DNA from: Allodiplogaster sudhausi | Lineage: Eukaryota; Nematoda; Chromadorea; Rhabditida; Diplogasteridae | Length of the DNA: 64,000 nucleotides | NCBI GenBank assembly: GCA_945643635.1 | Contig: CALZFC010000007.1 | Coordinates: forward strand, 846,501-910,500 | Direction of reading: 5' to 3' | Part shown: positions 11,145 through 20,506 of the stretch, piece by piece | How positions within the stretch are numbered: the first letter of the stretch is position 1 | How the letters are laid out: each line of letters starts with the position of its first letter | Translations under genes and position numbers: made by a program | The notes under the pieces: model-generated | Seen by the model: the letters and a program-made list of their open reading frames with translations, nothing else | Databases searched by the model: none | Told to the model about the DNA's origin: nothing

Positions 11145-12264
11145 ATCTATGTATGTACATAAATATGTATGTACGTAAGTGTCATTCATAGACAATAAAA
11201 ATATGATTCATTCGAATAGTCATTTCCTAACATTGAGTTCAAGATAACCCAATTCTTCATCTTTGCGTTTTCTCCGTTGGAAGCGAAAGAAAAGGGTCGA
11301 TTTTCCGCTTCGCTGCATACCGAGATTCATATCTCTTCAATATTGACCACTTCATCTTATAATGTCTCTTCAAGAAGAGAGAAGCTATAAGTCAAATCAG
11401 TGTTCAGGAGGCCGTTGCACGAATGCCAGAGATCATTGTAGAGATCTCATCGACTTATTCAATAGAAATAGAAAGAGAGAGAAGTGAAAAGAATCGATCC
11501 CCACTTTGTTCTACCCCTAGGAGATATCCCTACTCTGTTTCCTTGCAACCAGACGCAGCCCAGAAAGAACTCCTCAAAAACCAATAGGAACCTATCATTC
11601 TTTTCAGTAATGTAACTCCGGTTTCTCGACTATCCTGATAAACGGTTTATTAAGCCGTGTGTAAAATGTTGTGTAAGAAAAATAGACGACAGCTCATTTT
11701 TTCCTGTAGTATACATAAAAGATGTCACTTGCTGTTTTTCATATCTCCGAGTTTACCTCCCTCGTGCTGGATCACCCATTGTGCTTCAAGAATTCTATTT
11801 TTCTTGGGTTTTTGACTTTTGAGGACCTCAAGATTGCAAGAGTTCAAAATGGCTATTATGATAAGCACATTTGCTATTTGTCTTCTATTGTACTGCACTT
11901 CACAATTCCATTGCTACATATGTATGTATGTATATACATACATACAGTCCCGTCCAACATTGTTGGGTCCGAAATTAATCAGATTTATCCGATTAATAGG
12001 ATTAATTAAATTAATTTAAATAATTCAAACTGGAATTGCGAAGTGCTGAGGGCATGCCGTGCGATTTCCTCGGAGGGTTTTATGTCTTTTTTCATTGCGC
12101 ATATCCCTGGAAAAAATGTTTTCCAAAATATGCCGAAATGACAAACATCTGATAATTTGACGAAGCTACGCTGTTTAGCGGAATTTTTTGCGAGGTGTTA
12201 GGCTGAGAAACGAGCTGGCTGAATCCAGCAGCCAAACTACAAACAACAAATTAGAGTGAAAATT
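10887..12264. repeat. 1,378-bp tandem duplication, copy 2
   Basis: Second copy of the block that starts at 9,509. It joins the first copy without spacer, and the offset is exactly 1,378 at every landmark checked. Near identity points to a recent event or an assembly artefact. Confidence 0.95.
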
Positions 12265-12395
12265 TCTGAGCGCTTCTTGTTTTGTTTAATAAGTTTCTTC
12301 CTTTGTTTTGGTTGAGATTCTTATCATATTTGGGTATAAATGATAAGGAAAATATAAAATAAGATTTTCTGTTGTCAGCAAAAATTCGCTCTTAC

Positions 12396-12492
12396 AGAGC
12401 ATCGAACATCGGATATTGAGATTCTCAGTAAAACGCTGTCGCAATACCCCACGCGCAGCTTGAAAACGGTGGAATGCGCCTTTTCTATCCTG
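12396..12492 (-). repeat. tRNA-like dispersed repeat, inverted copy
   Basis: This segment is the reverse complement of 13,356-13,453 with about 80-85% identity by eye. The shared core reads AAACGCTGTCGCAATAC and CACGCGCAGCTTGAA. On its sense strand it resembles a degenerate tRNA (see the other copy), so it may be a tRNA-derived SINE. Confidence 0.55.
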
Positions 12493-12539
12493 ACTGGACC
12501 CGACCAAAAATGAAACAAAAATGCAGTTATCGCCTAGAA

Positions 12540-12643
12540 TGAAAAGAGATCGAAATAAGATTGAGAGATAGAGGGAGAGAAGGAGAAAGATAAAACGTGA
12601 CTGAGAGAGATATATTGAAAGAGAGAGAGAGAGAGAAAGAGAA

Positions 12644-12674
<31 letters not shown>

Positions 12675-12875
12675 GAGAGGAAGAACGACAGAGAAAGAGA
12701 GTAAGGGGATAGATTGGAGAGAGATTGAGAGAGAGAGAGGGAGAGAGAGAGAGTATGTATGAACGAGAGAGAGAGGGAGAGAGAGAGTATGTATGAACGA
12801 GAGAGAGAGAGAGAATGAGAGAGTATGTATGAACGAGAGAGAGAGAGAGAATGAGAGAGACAGCGAAGAGAGAGA
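12540..12875. repeat. GA-rich satellite with embedded 'gagtatgtatgaac' units
   Basis: GA dinucleotides dominate. From about 12,750 a unit of GAGTATGTATGAACGAGAGA repeats three times at intervals of about 35 bp. Long Ser/Leu-rich ORFs on the minus strand here are artefacts of the repeat. Confidence 0.9.
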
Positions 12876-12952
12876 AGTCGATCGCAAAGATTATCAACTC
12901 GCAATGAAAAGCATTGCGGTCTACGCTTTGCAAAAAGGAAATGCGTTGGGAG

Positions 12953-13268
12953 CAGGGATGTCCAAAACAAGGCCCGGGCCCTGTTTTCAAAATCTAGGCC
13001 CGGGCCCGCGAAATTGGCAACGGGCCGGGCCCGGGCCCGCGAAATTGGCAACGGGCCGGCCCGGGCCTATGTTAAAACGGGCCCGGCCCGGACCAGGCCT
13101 GGGCCCGGCCCGGCCCGTGGGGTATGCGGGCCGGGCCGGGCCGGGCCCGTGGGGTAAGCGGGCCAGGCCGGGCCGGGCCCTGCCTTCAAAATCTCGGCCC
13201 GGGCCGGGCCCGGGCCCGCCAAATTAGCAACGTGCCGGGCCGGGCTCGGCCCGCTTTGGACATCCCTG
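12953..13268. mobile_element. GC-rich hAT-like MITE with perfect 8-bp target duplication
   Basis: The 316-bp element begins CAGGGATGTCCAAA and ends TTTGGACATCCCTG, exact inverted termini. It is flanked by the direct repeat GTTGGGAG at 12,945-12,952 and 13,269-13,276. The termini fit the hAT consensus CAGNG...CCAAA, and an 8-bp duplication is a hAT hallmark. The interior is almost entirely reiterated GGCCCGGGCC/GGCCGGGCC blocks separated by AAATTGGCAAC-type spacers, far more GC-rich than the flanks. It has no transposase. Apparent Pro/Gly/Arg ORFs are repeat artefacts. Confidence 0.9.
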
Positions 13269-13355
13269 GTTGGGAGGTCTGCGCTTTGCAAAAATTAACC
13301 AGACAAGCCCCTTGAATCGTCAACCTTCACGCTTCTTTGGTGAGGCTGCGGACAA

Positions 13356-13453
13356 TGTGATAGGAAAGGTACGTTCGGTTGTCTTCAAGCTGCGCGTGGT
13401 GTATTGCGACAGCGTTTGACTGGGAATCTCAAGGTCCGGTGTTCGATGCTCTG
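13356..13453 (+). repeat. tRNA-like / SINE-like repeat
   Basis: The segment reads like a worn tRNA: an A-box-like GCGTGGTGTATTGCGACAGCG, a central TTTGACTGGGAATCTCAAGG resembling an anticodon arm, and a B-box-like GGTGTTCGATGC. The acceptor stem does not pair convincingly, so I do not call a functional tRNA. An inverted copy lies at 12,396-12,492. A tRNA-derived SINE is the likeliest explanation. Confidence 0.5.
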
Positions 13454-13464
13454 CAAAGACCAAG

Positions 13465-13712
13465 TTCGTAAGAAAGAACGTATGAAAGAAAGAAAGCAAG
13501 GATGAAAGTAGGAAGCAAAGTAAGAAATAAGGAAAGAAAGGATGAAAGAAAGACAGAAAGTAAGTAAGAATAAGTAAGCAAGAAAATAAGAAAGAAGGAA
13601 AGAAAATAAGTATGAAACAAAGTAAGAAATATAGTAGGAAAAAAGAAAGAAAAATAATAAGAAACAAAGTAAGTAGGAAAGAAAGAAATTAAGTAAGAAA
13701 CAAACTAAGAAA
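13465..13712. repeat. A/G-rich low-complexity tract (AAAG/AAGT)n
   Basis: Degenerate repeats of GAAA, GTAAG and AAGAAAG. Phe/Leu-rich minus-strand ORFs here are not genes. Confidence 0.85.
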
Positions 13713-13719
13713 GATGCCT

Positions 13720-14440
13720 AGAAAAAAATACCCCGGACCTAAACGCGACATGGGTTCGAGGGTCGGTGAGCGTTATTTCCCGGAAATTTTTTGACTGCGA
13801 GAGAAAACTAAAGATAACCACGAAATGAGAGATGCCAGACAAACCATATCTCGAGTAGGTTTGTCTGCGCCTCCACTTTTACACGTATTTCTTGTCATTT
13901 CAAACGTCCGGGATTTTTCCCGGAGCGCAAGGCACATTTGAGAGCAAAATCAGTCCGGTACATATCTTTCCCGGACCTCCGAGGTTCCATGCTATAGCAT
14001 ATAAAAAGTCCGGGAAAGTTCCCGCACACCTCAGGACAATTTTTTTTTGAGTTCCGGGACCCTTCACCGAACTTTCTTGAGAATGAAGGCGCGGCTGGTT
14101 TGGAAAATGCCCATGTCGCCTTTGAAATTAAGCAACTTTTCATTATGTTCACAGTTCTCTTCAGAAAGCAACTATTAATTTTAAACAATCATAAAAGTAA
14201 GGGCTAATCGTATGTAGTTAGCAGAATATATCCAGTTATGTCTAATGCAACAACTAAGATCGGATATCGCAATCCATTTTGTCAAGAGATGACTGTAGGA
14301 AAATAAAAAGGGCGTATGGCGTCTATGCAAATTTCTGCCAAGGCCACGGAAGAAAATCCAAATCCGTGAAAGGACTCTATCTAATACATTAAAAGGCAAG
14401 AATAGATTTATTTATTTATATTAAAAAGTGAAAGTATCTG
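13720..14440. other. intergenic stretch with scattered CCGGGA motifs
   Basis: Several copies of TCCGGGA/TCCCGGA occur between 13,780 and 14,060, without a clear period. A ~60-bp sequence at 14,110-14,168 recurs at 34,158-34,217. No gene is supported. Confidence 0.45.
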
Positions 14441-14441
14441 G

Positions 14442-14842
14442 TACTATTCAGCTATACCCACCACAGAGGTTGAATTTTTTTTGCTGAAATTTTTTTTGCC
14501 AAGGGGTTTTGAGGCACGAGAAAGACGAATATCACATTCTTTTTCAAGATGCCATTTTCCCGAGTAATGTAAGCATACGGTTTTTAGGCTTCTTTTTGCT
14601 CCAAACAACGTTTATGTGTCATTGGTGTTATTTTAATAACTCAACTTGCATGGTTTACACGTAATTTGGAGCAAAAAAGCCATATTCGGTACAGATACCG
14701 TAACTCGGGCAAACAACGTCGTGATAAGAAATGAATGTGATATTCGTGTTCCCCGTACCGGAAACCCCTCGGGGATGAATTTTAGCGAAAAATAATTTTC
14801 GAAAAAATTTTCTACCTCTGGGGTGGGAATAGCTGAATAGTA
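14442..14842. mobile_element. fold-back MITE with long inverted arms, TA-flanked
   Basis: The left arm starts TACTATTCAGCTATACCCAC and the right end is its reverse complement with few changes (GTGGGAATAGCTGAATAGTA). Similarity continues inward through 'cgaatatcacattc' and 'tttttgctccaaa', so almost the whole 401 bp folds on itself. Each terminus begins with TA, consistent with a Tc1/mariner-type TA target duplication, though a longer duplication is not visible. The homologous position in segmental copy B (near 38,575) lacks this element, so it inserted in copy A or was lost from B. Confidence 0.8.
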
Positions 14843-15486
14843 ACAAATATCTTTATATACAATTATGTATACACAAATTATATTATGCGGTTAGAGCTGG
14901 CATTATTACTTAGGCCTGATTTAAAAAAATGTGATGTTTCATCTTGATTGTTTTAAAGAACTTCGATATCTCCAAATGGATCTGAGCAGTGTTGGGCCCT
15001 TCAAGGGCACCATCTTTGAGAAACATTTCTTTCCGATACTTTTTCCTTTATTTCTAGAATGGTGGTTATGGTAAACCATTAAATTTCGTCCAGTAGTTGT
15101 TAAAATGCCTAACTTCAAAAACTAACAGGTCGTTTAAAATGAAAGTTCTGCTCATCTTGATCTTTGCCATTAGTTCGACTGACTTTTGAATACCTCACAT
15201 CTTCCAAGAGATCTCCATTATTCAAACTTGCTTTGCCAGTTCGCAATCTTTTTCTACAGTCCCTCGTGCAGATTTTCAAGTGACGAAAACCTTTTTTTCA
15301 GATCCTTCAGTTCTTTATCATTCAGGTATGGTTCATGGGTTTTCTTATTTATATGGTTATAATTCGCTGTTTGTTTCGAAAGGCCATTTTAAAAGTTGTT
15401 TTCACCAGTTTCACAATCACACTTTATTTATTGATAGGAGTAGGCTCGGCTATGCGGGGAGTGGACGGGTGGGCGGAGCTTCATCT

Positions 15487-17290
15487 CTAGTCGAACTTGT
15501 AGCCGGCGCGGGCCTTTCTCGTGAGGACCATAGTGACGGGGTGGACGGGAGGGCCGTTGACGATGTTTTCCTTGCCGCCGAAGCCGGCGGACGCCTTCTC
15601 GTTGCGGACGTCGCACTGAAAACATTTTTATTCTAATAAACATTTTTATATATTTTAACTAATGCTGATAAATCGTTCTGCCTGACCTTGCCAAGGATCT
15701 GCTTGCCATTGAAGGTGATGACGGCGGGCGAGACGTCTCCCTTGTGGTGGTTGACGTGGACGGGCACATACTCGCGCTCCGTTCCGAACACGAAGACCTC
15801 CTACAACGAAAGGACGGGTTACTGTATCTAGGGTTGGAAAGGAAAGAAAGGCAGACCGAGAATGGCTTCCACTGGTAGTCGAAGCCACGGACGTGCTCGG
15901 ACATGTGGACGAGCAGCTGGATCGAGCCGACCTTGCCGGTGTACTCGCGGTTGAACCACGCGAAGTTCGCGGCGATCTGAAAAGATCAGAGATCAGAGAT
16001 CAAACATTAGAGATCGGAGCAAGGAATCAATAGCCGGACCTTTCCGCCCTCGTTCCAGACGCGGCCCATGACAGGCTCTCCCTGCTGGTACCAGAGGGCG
16101 ACGTACTGGTCGGGGTTCTGGCCCGGAATCGTGTCGAGCGTCTTGTCCAGAGCCCTGAATCAAACAATCTTGGTTTCTAACTGAACAGGATTTTTTTCGT
16201 TCCTGAAAATAAAAAAAAGCCAAAATATCGCACTTGACGAGCTGAAGTGCCGGCCAGGGGTCGCCGGCGCGGACGTCCATCCACTGGTTGAGCATGACGC
16301 GGGGAGGAGGGGGACCCGGCTTGGGGACCGGCGGAGGAGGGGCCGGCTTGGGGTTTGTGGGCGCACTCGCAGAATGGTGGACCACCCTGGAAAGAGGCGA
16401 GATAGTGAGGGAGAGAGAGAGAGAGGATACCTTGAGGTTGCGGACGATGATGAACATGTCGGCCAGCTGCCCTCCGGCGAACTCACTCGCTTTTCCGTCG
16501 TGGCTGAAAAGAATGTTTTCAATAATTTCTAGTCAGATCATAAATAGACATGATATTTAACTGTGAAATTGTGCTGAGAGTTCAAAGTTCATAGGCCATA
16601 GTTCGAAGATGCCTTGACCTGAAGAGCGCGAGCTCAGTCTTGTTGTCGAGATATCCGAGGATGTTTCCCTCCTTGCGCTTCCACAGAATCGGCAGCGAGT
16701 TCCCGCACTTGACGTACTGGCGATCCTCGTTGATCTTGTCGAAGCGGTCTCCGTAGCGGATCCACTCGTACCAGTATCCCAGCGACGTGTGGTCGCCGTT
16801 GTAAGTCAGGATCTGCAAGCATTCCATTTGCAATACAAATCAAGAGTTTTCCGTTCTTATCTAAACCACAGTAAAATGTTGACTGATATGACCTGAATCT
16901 GGCCGCCGAGATCCTTGGCGCCGGTGAGCTCGGCCTTCTTGTAGGGGAAGGAGCACTCGACGACTCCGCAGTTGTTCCAGGCGCGGCCGTGGATGGGCAC
17001 GCCGTGCTTGTACCAGAGAGCCACGTACTGGTTCATCTCATCAAGCACCTTCACTGGCTTATCCGGGAAGGGCGAACCGATTGGCTGAAAATGGAAGGAG
17101 ATGGACTGGAGAATTAAGGGAGATCAGGGAACTATAGGGAAGTAAAAGAAGTGAGGATATATTTGCAAGAGATATAGCCAGCATGGAATATAAGAAGGGG
17201 AAAGCAGAGGGGAAGGCCAGTTGTAGAGGAGGGGTTGGCAAAACGGACCTGGAAGGCCCAGGTGTCTTCCTTCGGAGCTGAATTCGGCAT
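15487..17290 (-). pseudogene. MFP2-like sperm motility protein, copy A (frameshifted)
   Basis: Nine exons: 17,290-17,249; 17,084-16,893; 16,812-16,619; 16,503-16,431; 16,386-16,234; 16,154-16,040; 15,976-15,857; 15,800-15,687; 15,615-15,487. All have GT..AG introns. The unbroken design codes about 376 residues with two related halves joined by a Pro-rich linker in exon 5. Each half carries the motif QYVALWY, then HG.. or QG.., then GR.WN; half 2 continues NEGGK..ANF and WFNREYTGKVGSIQ. I associate this architecture with nematode MFP2, the cytosolic protein that speeds MSP fibre growth in amoeboid sperm. Exon 5 has one extra base near 16,353-16,357 relative to copy B, which throws the second half out of frame. 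It is a recent pseudogene, a sequencing error, or rescued by altered splicing. Confidence 0.7.
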
Positions 17291-17832
17291 TGCAGAGAAG
17301 AAGCAGTTGAAGAAGAAGGAAAGGTTGGAGAGGCGAGCACTCGAGAAGTGTGAGGAACTGAACGAACCGGCTGCTTTTATACGATTCTGAGATTGCAAAT
17401 TTGGTTACTAAAGGAAAGGTCAACGGGTGGATTTACATTTAAAATGCAAAAATTTGGGATTTAGTCCTCAAAATCACAATAAAGGGCGCGGTCTTTGTTC
17501 TCATTTTACAAATGCGAGAGTAAAATCTAAGAGAAATCTAAGAGACTTGACCACTGAACGAAATGCAGCCATACAGTGCATATGCATATAATATTATCGC
17601 ATTTTTTTGCTTGAATTAGATAGTTTCAATATTCAAACTTTTCAAAATAAAATTTTTGGAAAACAAATTTATTTTTACAACTGTATTTAAGGAGCTGAAA
17701 TTAACTGAAGTCAATAATATTTTGAAAGTGCAATGTAAATGAGAAGCTGATTTCCACTAGACTCTACTCATTCTTCCAATCTACAATCACCGCGAGTGGC
17801 TGGCAGTTGCTTCCTCTCTCCGAAACGAAGAG
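17291..17832. promoter_or_regulatory. divergent intergenic region, copy A
   Basis: This region separates the start codons of the MFP2-like and membrane-protein genes. The same spacing is kept in copy B (40,785-41,326). A conserved core at about 17,566-17,606 reads GCAGCCATACAGTGCATATG followed by CATATAATATTATCGC. Its symmetric placement suggests a shared bidirectional promoter; this is inference. Confidence 0.45.
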
Positions 17833-19226
17833 ATGGCAGACCCGACTCCTCCTGAGTTCGTCTTATTCTTTCGCTTTCTTGTGAACAATTCCTCCACATC
17901 TTTACTAATGTGTTTATAAAAATTATAATAATAAAGCTATTTCCTTAGGAAGCAAAAATTGGTGCTCTCGAAGGAGTACCTGGACTCCCTGAACTGCCTG
18001 AGCCTGATTCTCGCGGCAAGGTTTCTGCGTTTCTCTCTACGTCGTTCTCCAGATCGTCCGCTTCGCTTTGGAATGCGCTTATCTTAAGAACGCCAGCAAG
18101 GTCCGCAGTTTAAAAACGACGATTGCGAAATAGTGATTATGAAGAGCTTAATTATTATTCTTTCAGAGAGCTTCACCACCGATCGGAGTCGTCGTTAGTG
18201 GAAAGAGTGGTGGAAGCAAGTCCAACCGATCCACCATGGCAGCGATGAGTGGAAAGGAGAAGGGAAAGGCAGGCGGAGAGAAAGGAGAGAAGAGTGCAAA
18301 GGAAAAGGAGAGAAGCTGCCGAAAGGACAGTCGCACTCTTCCCTCCCGCAAAAAGGAAATCAAGATCCTTCTCAAGAACACTTCTGGAGACCTCCCGAAA
18401 GCATGTTATTCATTTGTAAAGAACGCCATTGAAGACATTTTATTCAAATTTTACATCAAAGTAATGAAATTACAGGACAACTCGAAAGAGACGAAGAGCG
18501 AATCGCAGCAGAAGCCGGCTGAGAAAGTTGCTTCTCTGCCAACGAAGAATGGTACGGTAGCTGGAGATTCTTCTATCTAATCATCCTTATTTCTTCAGCT
18601 GCTCCTCACGCGTCGCCCGCCTTCCACTCTGCCGCTCCATCTGGCCTTGCCCCGCCCCCTGCGGAGGCCAAGCAGCCTTCCCTCGACTTCCAGGCACCCG
18701 AGCCTGCTCCGATCATCAATCCGAGCTCCGCAGAGAAGCCCATTTCCACCACGACTTCCTCTCTTTCCGGCTCAGTGATCGAAAGTGCGTGCATTTTCTA
18801 ATTTGAAGAATTAACCATATTAAATTAATCATTAATAAGTTAATTAAGCAGTTCTTCAATATTCAGTGACCGCTGCCTCGAGCGTCCCCACAGCTGGGGG
18901 CTCTGCTCTTTCGGGCTCGATGCTTCCTTCGAGTTTGTGTCGAATTCTTTGCCCCCTGATCCGGAATGTTTTCAAATAAACTTTCAGTCTCGGCAATTGA
19001 TACATCTGCGACGAGCCCCGGCTTCGCGGCGGTTCCTCCAGTCGCCCCGCCCACTCCGACTCTCGCCCCGCCCACTCCGACTTTCGCCCTGCATATTCCG
19101 ACTCTCGCCCCGCCCACTCCCGCAGATGGCACTCTTCCCATCACTTCGGTCACTGCTCTACCCATCGATCTGACCAAGCCTGCCGAGCCTGCCAATGCCC
19201 CTGCCCAGGCCACGCCCAATGTCTAG
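17833..19226 (+). pseudogene. single-pass membrane protein with basic and Pro-rich tail, copy A (frameshifted)
   Basis: ATG at 17,833 starts a short exon (MADPTPPE). An exon at about 17,950-18,101 carries what in copy B is a membrane segment, then a Lys/Glu-rich exon (18,168-18,399), a short polar exon (18,477-18,550), an Ala/Pro-rich exon (18,600-18,784), an exon from 18,868, and a last exon from 18,988 with PPTPTLAP-type repeats ending in ATPNV and TAG at 19,226. In the membrane exon GCGGCAAGGTTTCTGCG replaces GCGGCAATCGCCGGCTGCG of copy B, a net loss of 2 nt that shifts the frame. The final exon has an intact acceptor (ctttcag), unlike copy B. I do not recognise the family. Its pairing with an MFP2-like gene hints at a sperm role. 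Confidence 0.6.
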
Positions 19227-19450
19227 TGGCCCCATTTCTTGACTCTCCCATTCTTTTGAATATATAAAGTGTTTTTGTGATGTGTTACAAGAACACGGCT
19301 CAAAAATAAGAAATCCTGGTTATATTGATGACGAACAAATTGAAAATAATTGTCGTTTTTTACTAACTGGCAATTCATGAATAAATGTCTATGAAGAACT
19401 GTTAAATACACGGATTTGATTTCATATGTTAATAAAAACAGTTCTTGACG

Positions 19451-19591
19451 CTAGTTACCCGCAGCCGCACTAGTGCCTGCCTTTTCCTTCTCCTCCTTGG
19501 CCTTCTAATCCCTCTCAGCCACGACCTCCTGGAATGCCGCGGGGAGGGACGGCGGAGCGGAGAGGGGCGCGATCTCTGGCTGGGACTCGCC
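19451..19591 (-). pseudogene. exon-like relic with in-frame stop
   Basis: On the minus strand the acceptor cttgcag is followed by an open frame beginning GESQPEIAPLSAPPS, interrupted by TAG at 19,507-19,505, then KAKEEKEKAGTSAAAGN and a second TAG at 19,453-19,451. The codon bias is that of a real exon. With no upstream exon visible, this looks like the decayed 3' end of a gene. Alternatively the first TAG is the true end. Confidence 0.35.
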
Positions 19592-19654
19592 CTGCAAGAA
19601 GCAATCAGTTATAACACCACTAACAAGGAAAGTGTCGAGTGGCGGAAGCAATTT

Positions 19655-19735
19655 AACATATGTATGTACATACATACTACATACATAGCAATATGTATGT
19701 ATGTACTTACATACATATTACATACGTAAGATGCT
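19655..19735. repeat. TATG/TACA microsatellite
   Basis: Palindromic ATGTATGT/ACATACAT units, as elsewhere in the window. Confidence 0.9.
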
Positions 19736-19739
19736 CCCT

Positions 19740-20506
19740 ACACTTACACCTGTGAGTATTGTGACAAAGCACGCCAGCGGCTTGCAGTTTGAATAATTAA
19801 GGACGCATTTTTTTAATATCTTTTTTTTACAGTCACGGACAATTAAATAGAAAATGTAGTTTATTTTATGCAATTGTATCATCATTATTTCAATCCGCTC
19901 ATCCAGGTTGCACCACTTAAACTACGCTAACACTATCTATATTTCACAAATTCCGGACTACATCCACAAAAAAAACAAAATTTTTTACTGAACCACATTT
20001 ATTTTATCGGTCGACAGATTCTGCCGAATCAGCGTGATCATCTTCCGCTGAATTAACACGTGGCATTCATGAAAAAGAAGTCATGAAAAAGAAGCGATCT
20101 TTTCGTGGCAATACAATGCCGATGAGGATTGCGAAAACCATCAAACGAAGTATGACGGAACCATAAGCGGCAAATAAATAACAAATTCCACAAGCAGCAA
20201 AATTTAATCTTTTTAGGCATAGGGCATAATTTTCTTTCTTCTTTTCTTTTTTTAGACAAATTTTCTATAGGCAGCAAATTTTCTTGAACTAAAACTTTGA
20301 ACGTTGAACTAAAAACGGTGCAGTCGTAGATAGCGAGAGGAGACATTTTATTTTCATGTATACATACATTTCATGTTGTTAGGAAACCAGTTTATATGAA
20401 ATGCTCATTGTCAGTCAGAGAACATTTATCAAGCAAGAGAGAGGAGGATGCGAGAGAAGCGGAGAGATGGGGAGAGGAAGGAAGACACGAGACGAGAGAA
20501 AGGGAC
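19740..20506. other. intergenic stretch, nothing supported
   Basis: AT-rich, with homopolymer T/A runs. The ORFs here are low-quality and lack splice context. Confidence 0.45.

Larger units (their letters stand above)
14320..19285. repeat. segmental duplication copy A
   Basis: Similar to about 38,545-42,765 over its whole length, except for an insertion of about 520 bp at 14,352-14,874. Both copies contain the MFP2-like gene (minus) and the divergent membrane-protein gene (plus) with the same exon structure and 543 bp between the two start codons. Exons are about 95% alike by eye, and introns and intergenic DNA are also alignable. Confidence 0.93.

Noticed and set aside
12286..13051. Ser/Leu-rich ORFs of 117-234 codons on the minus strand
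   Set aside because: They are translations of the GA/CT satellite (SLSLSLS) and run into unrelated flanks with no splice support.
12793..13315. Pro/Gly/Arg-rich ORFs over the GC-rich block
   Set aside because: The open frames come from the GGCCCGGGCC interior of the MITE and cross its boundaries and the target duplication.
13381..13453. Functional tRNA gene
   Set aside because: The acceptor and T stems do not pair properly and the sequence is a repeat with an inverted copy, so a tRNA-derived element is likelier.
13465..13712. Phe/Leu-rich minus-strand ORF resembling a membrane protein
   Set aside because: It is a translation of an AAAG/AAGT low-complexity tract, without codon bias or splice context.
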